A stretch of DNA of 8,140 nt. Source: Listeria marthii FSL S4-120 (GTDB lineage Bacteria; Bacillota; Bacilli; Lactobacillales; Listeriaceae). A program made the translations under genes and the position numbers. Each line of letters opens with the position of its first letter. Within the stretch, counting starts at the first letter, position 1. Positions 6,976 to 8,140 of the stretch are shown piece by piece. Below the pieces are notes generated by a model. That model was not told where the DNA came from. It ran no database searches and worked only from the letters and a program-made list of their open reading frames with translations. The stretch is taken from NCBI GenBank assembly GCA_000183865.1, contig CM001047.1, positions 816,915 to 825,054 of the forward strand. The letters run 5' to 3'.

Positions 6976-7012
6976 AAGACTACTCAAGCAAAAATAGTGA
7001 GTAGTCTTTTTT
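6976..7012 (+). terminator. Intrinsic terminator after orfA
   Basis: A perfect 11-bp stem, AAGACTACTCA (6976-6986) with TGAGTAGTCTT (6998-7008), encloses an 11-nt A-rich loop and ends in a T-run to 7012. It starts 9 nt after the orfA stop, so orfA and the downstream regulator are probably transcribed separately. Confidence 0.9.
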
Positions 7013-7146
7013 ATCGACAATGTGACATTTTTGTAAGTTTCATTTTAAAAGTAGAAGCGTTAAACTACTAAAGTAAATATGCCAGAATAGCAACAATCGC
7101 TTCTTCCAAGAATTTCAACTTATATTTTCTGAACTGGAATTTTGTG

Positions 7147-7155
7147 TGGAGGAGG
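7147..7155 (+). promoter_or_regulatory. Ribosome binding site deciding the start of the Rgg-type gene
   Basis: TGGAGGAGG contains two overlapping GGAGG cores. They place ATG 7162 at 6 or 9 nt and make the in-frame GTG 7144 and ATG 7156 unlikely starts, because these fall within or directly against the site. Confidence 0.75.
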
Positions 7156-7161
7156 ATGAAC

Positions 7162-8037
7162 ATGGTTGCTTACGGGGAATTAATTCGAGAAGTACGGCTA
7201 TCTAAAGGCTTAACGCAAAAAGAAGTCTATACCGGAATTATTTCGAAGTCCTACGCAATAGGTTTTGAAAAAGGCAAACATGATATTACATTAGTGTTAT
7301 TTGAAGAGATTTTGAAACGGGTGATGCTAAGCTCGGATGAATTTTTCTTTATGAATAGAGGCTACTCGTTGGCTGAGGAGGATAATTTCTGGTACAAATT
7401 TGCTCATGCGGCGAATCAAAACAGTTTGAAGGAGTTACAAGCATTACACAACGAAGTATTGCAGCAAAAAGGGGAAAGGGCGACTCTGAGGGAAGCTATC
7501 GTTCACTCAAGAATCGAAATCCAAGAACAATTCCTTTTAAATAATAAATTTGATGTGAGCATCGTTTCCAAAGAAGACAAAGAAGTTATCCAGACCTATT
7601 TGTGGAAAGTCCAATCGTGGACATTAGAAGAAATTCGTATTTTTGCAAACTCGGTCGATTATTTTGACGAAGATGTGCAAATTTACTTTTTCCAATTAGT
7701 CTTGAAATCTATCGAAAAATACAAACATTATGATCGTGGCAAAAAAGTATTTTCGACACTTTTGACGAATATAACAGAAGAATTAATTGCCCGAAATCAA
7801 CTAGATTACGCCACACAATTATTAGAAATATTATACGAGCTATCGGCTTCGCATGACTGTGCTTTTTACCGAATTATGCACAATTATTATCAAGGCTTGA
7901 TATGGATGAAAAGCGAGCAGGTCGAACAAGGTTACAATAAGTCTAAAGGTGCGATAGAAATTCTTGATACGCTTGGTTATGAATCACTTGCGCTACTTTA
8001 CCAGACATTACTCATGCAGTTTTTAGAGAAAGAATAG
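7162..8037 (+). CDS. Rgg/GadR/MutR-type transcriptional regulator
   Basis: A cytoplasmic DNA-binding regulator of 291 residues, the usual Rgg length. Residues about 4-63 are an XRE-type helix-turn-helix (GELIREVRLSKGLTQKEV, then SKSYAIGFEKGKHDITLVLFEEIL, ending LSSDEFFF). The rest is an all-helical, TPR-like C-terminal domain of the kind that binds short peptides in the Rgg/PlcR superfamily. The start is ATG 7162, preceded by TGGAGGAGG (7147-7155, 6 nt away). A GTG at 7144 and an ATG at 7156 in the same frame overlap that site and are less likely. The HTH has no cysteine; the only one seen is residue 233. A weak -10-like TATATT at 7121-7126 has no clear -35, so the promoter is uncertain. Rgg proteins are often autoregulated and control adjacent genes, sometimes with a short hydrophobic peptide. 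No canonical partner peptide gene is evident next to it, and the target is unknown. No terminator is visible before the window ends. Confidence 0.85.
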   Translation: MVAYGELIREVRLSKGLTQKEVYTGIISKSYAIGFEKGKHDITLVLFEEILKRVMLSSDEFFFMNRGYSLAEEDNFWYKFAHAANQNSLKELQALHNEVLQQKGERATLREAIVHSRIEIQEQFLLNNKFDVSIVSKEDKEVIQTYLWKVQSWTLEEIRIFANSVDYFDEDVQIYFFQLVLKSIEKYKHYDRGKKVFSTLLTNITEELIARNQLDYATQLLEILYELSASHDCAFYRIMHNYYQGLIWMKSEQVEQGYNKSKGAIEILDTLGYESLALLYQTLLMQFLEKE

Positions 8038-8140
8038 ATTCAAAAACTTATCAGAAATCAATCACGAAATCTCAAGTCTGTTCGGCACAACGCAAAAACA
8101 ACAGTAGATTGAATTATCGATTTTAGATGAAATTTTATAT

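Noticed and set aside
6121..7030. TGTGATATTT (6121-6130) and TGTGACATTT (7021-7030) as ends of an IS or MITE enclosing orfA
   Set aside because: The match is direct and not inverted, covers only about 10 bases with a mismatch, and has no flanking target duplication. IS3 elements end in inverted repeats.
1..8140. CRISPR array, tRNA, rRNA or riboswitch
   Set aside because: No regularly spaced repeats, no cloverleaf or GTTCRANYC-like segments, and no known riboswitch core seen on either strand by eye.

Overview
This 8.1 kb window is AT-rich and looks like a low-GC Gram-positive (Firmicutes) chromosome. Gene content and order are pyruvate:ferredoxin/flavodoxin oxidoreductase, class III fructose-1,6-bisphosphatase, AEC-family transporter, lone IS3-type OrfA, and Rgg-type regulator. 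From memory this matches Listeria, close to the lmo0829-lmo0833 neighbourhood of L. monocytogenes. That assignment is recall, not a database search.

Layout. Positions 1-2768 (+) hold the C-terminal three quarters of nifJ, whose 5' end lies outside the window; a strong intrinsic terminator that also works in the opposite direction follows it. Positions 3016-4977 (-) hold fbp, convergent with nifJ, with its own strong sigma-A promoter. Positions 5092-6003 (-) hold a ten-helix AEC transporter. It ends in a UUCG-tetraloop terminator that separates it from fbp, so the two co-directional genes are probably separate transcription units. Positions 6004-6688 are about 685 bp of very AT-rich DNA with no recognisable gene but with a repeated 9-11 bp motif, a long hairpin and several peptide-sized reading frames. 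Positions 6689-6967 (+) hold a 92-residue IS3-family OrfA-like protein with no OrfB, closed by its own terminator. Positions 7162-8037 (+) hold an Rgg/GadR/MutR-type regulator, and the last 100 bp show nothing recognisable.

How the genes fit together. nifJ (pyruvate to acetyl-CoA plus reduced ferredoxin or flavodoxin) and fbp (the gluconeogenic phosphatase) both belong to central carbon metabolism, and the AEC transporter may carry a small organic acid. They sit in separate transcription units, so this is a metabolic neighbourhood and not an operon. The right third (6004-8140) is an accessory-like patch: an IS-derived fragment in AT-rich DNA beside a regulator of a family that often senses short peptides. 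I see no complete novel system. The points most worth checking are the retained solo OrfA, the repeated motif at the transporter promoter, and the peptide-sized ORFs in the gap near the Rgg-type gene.
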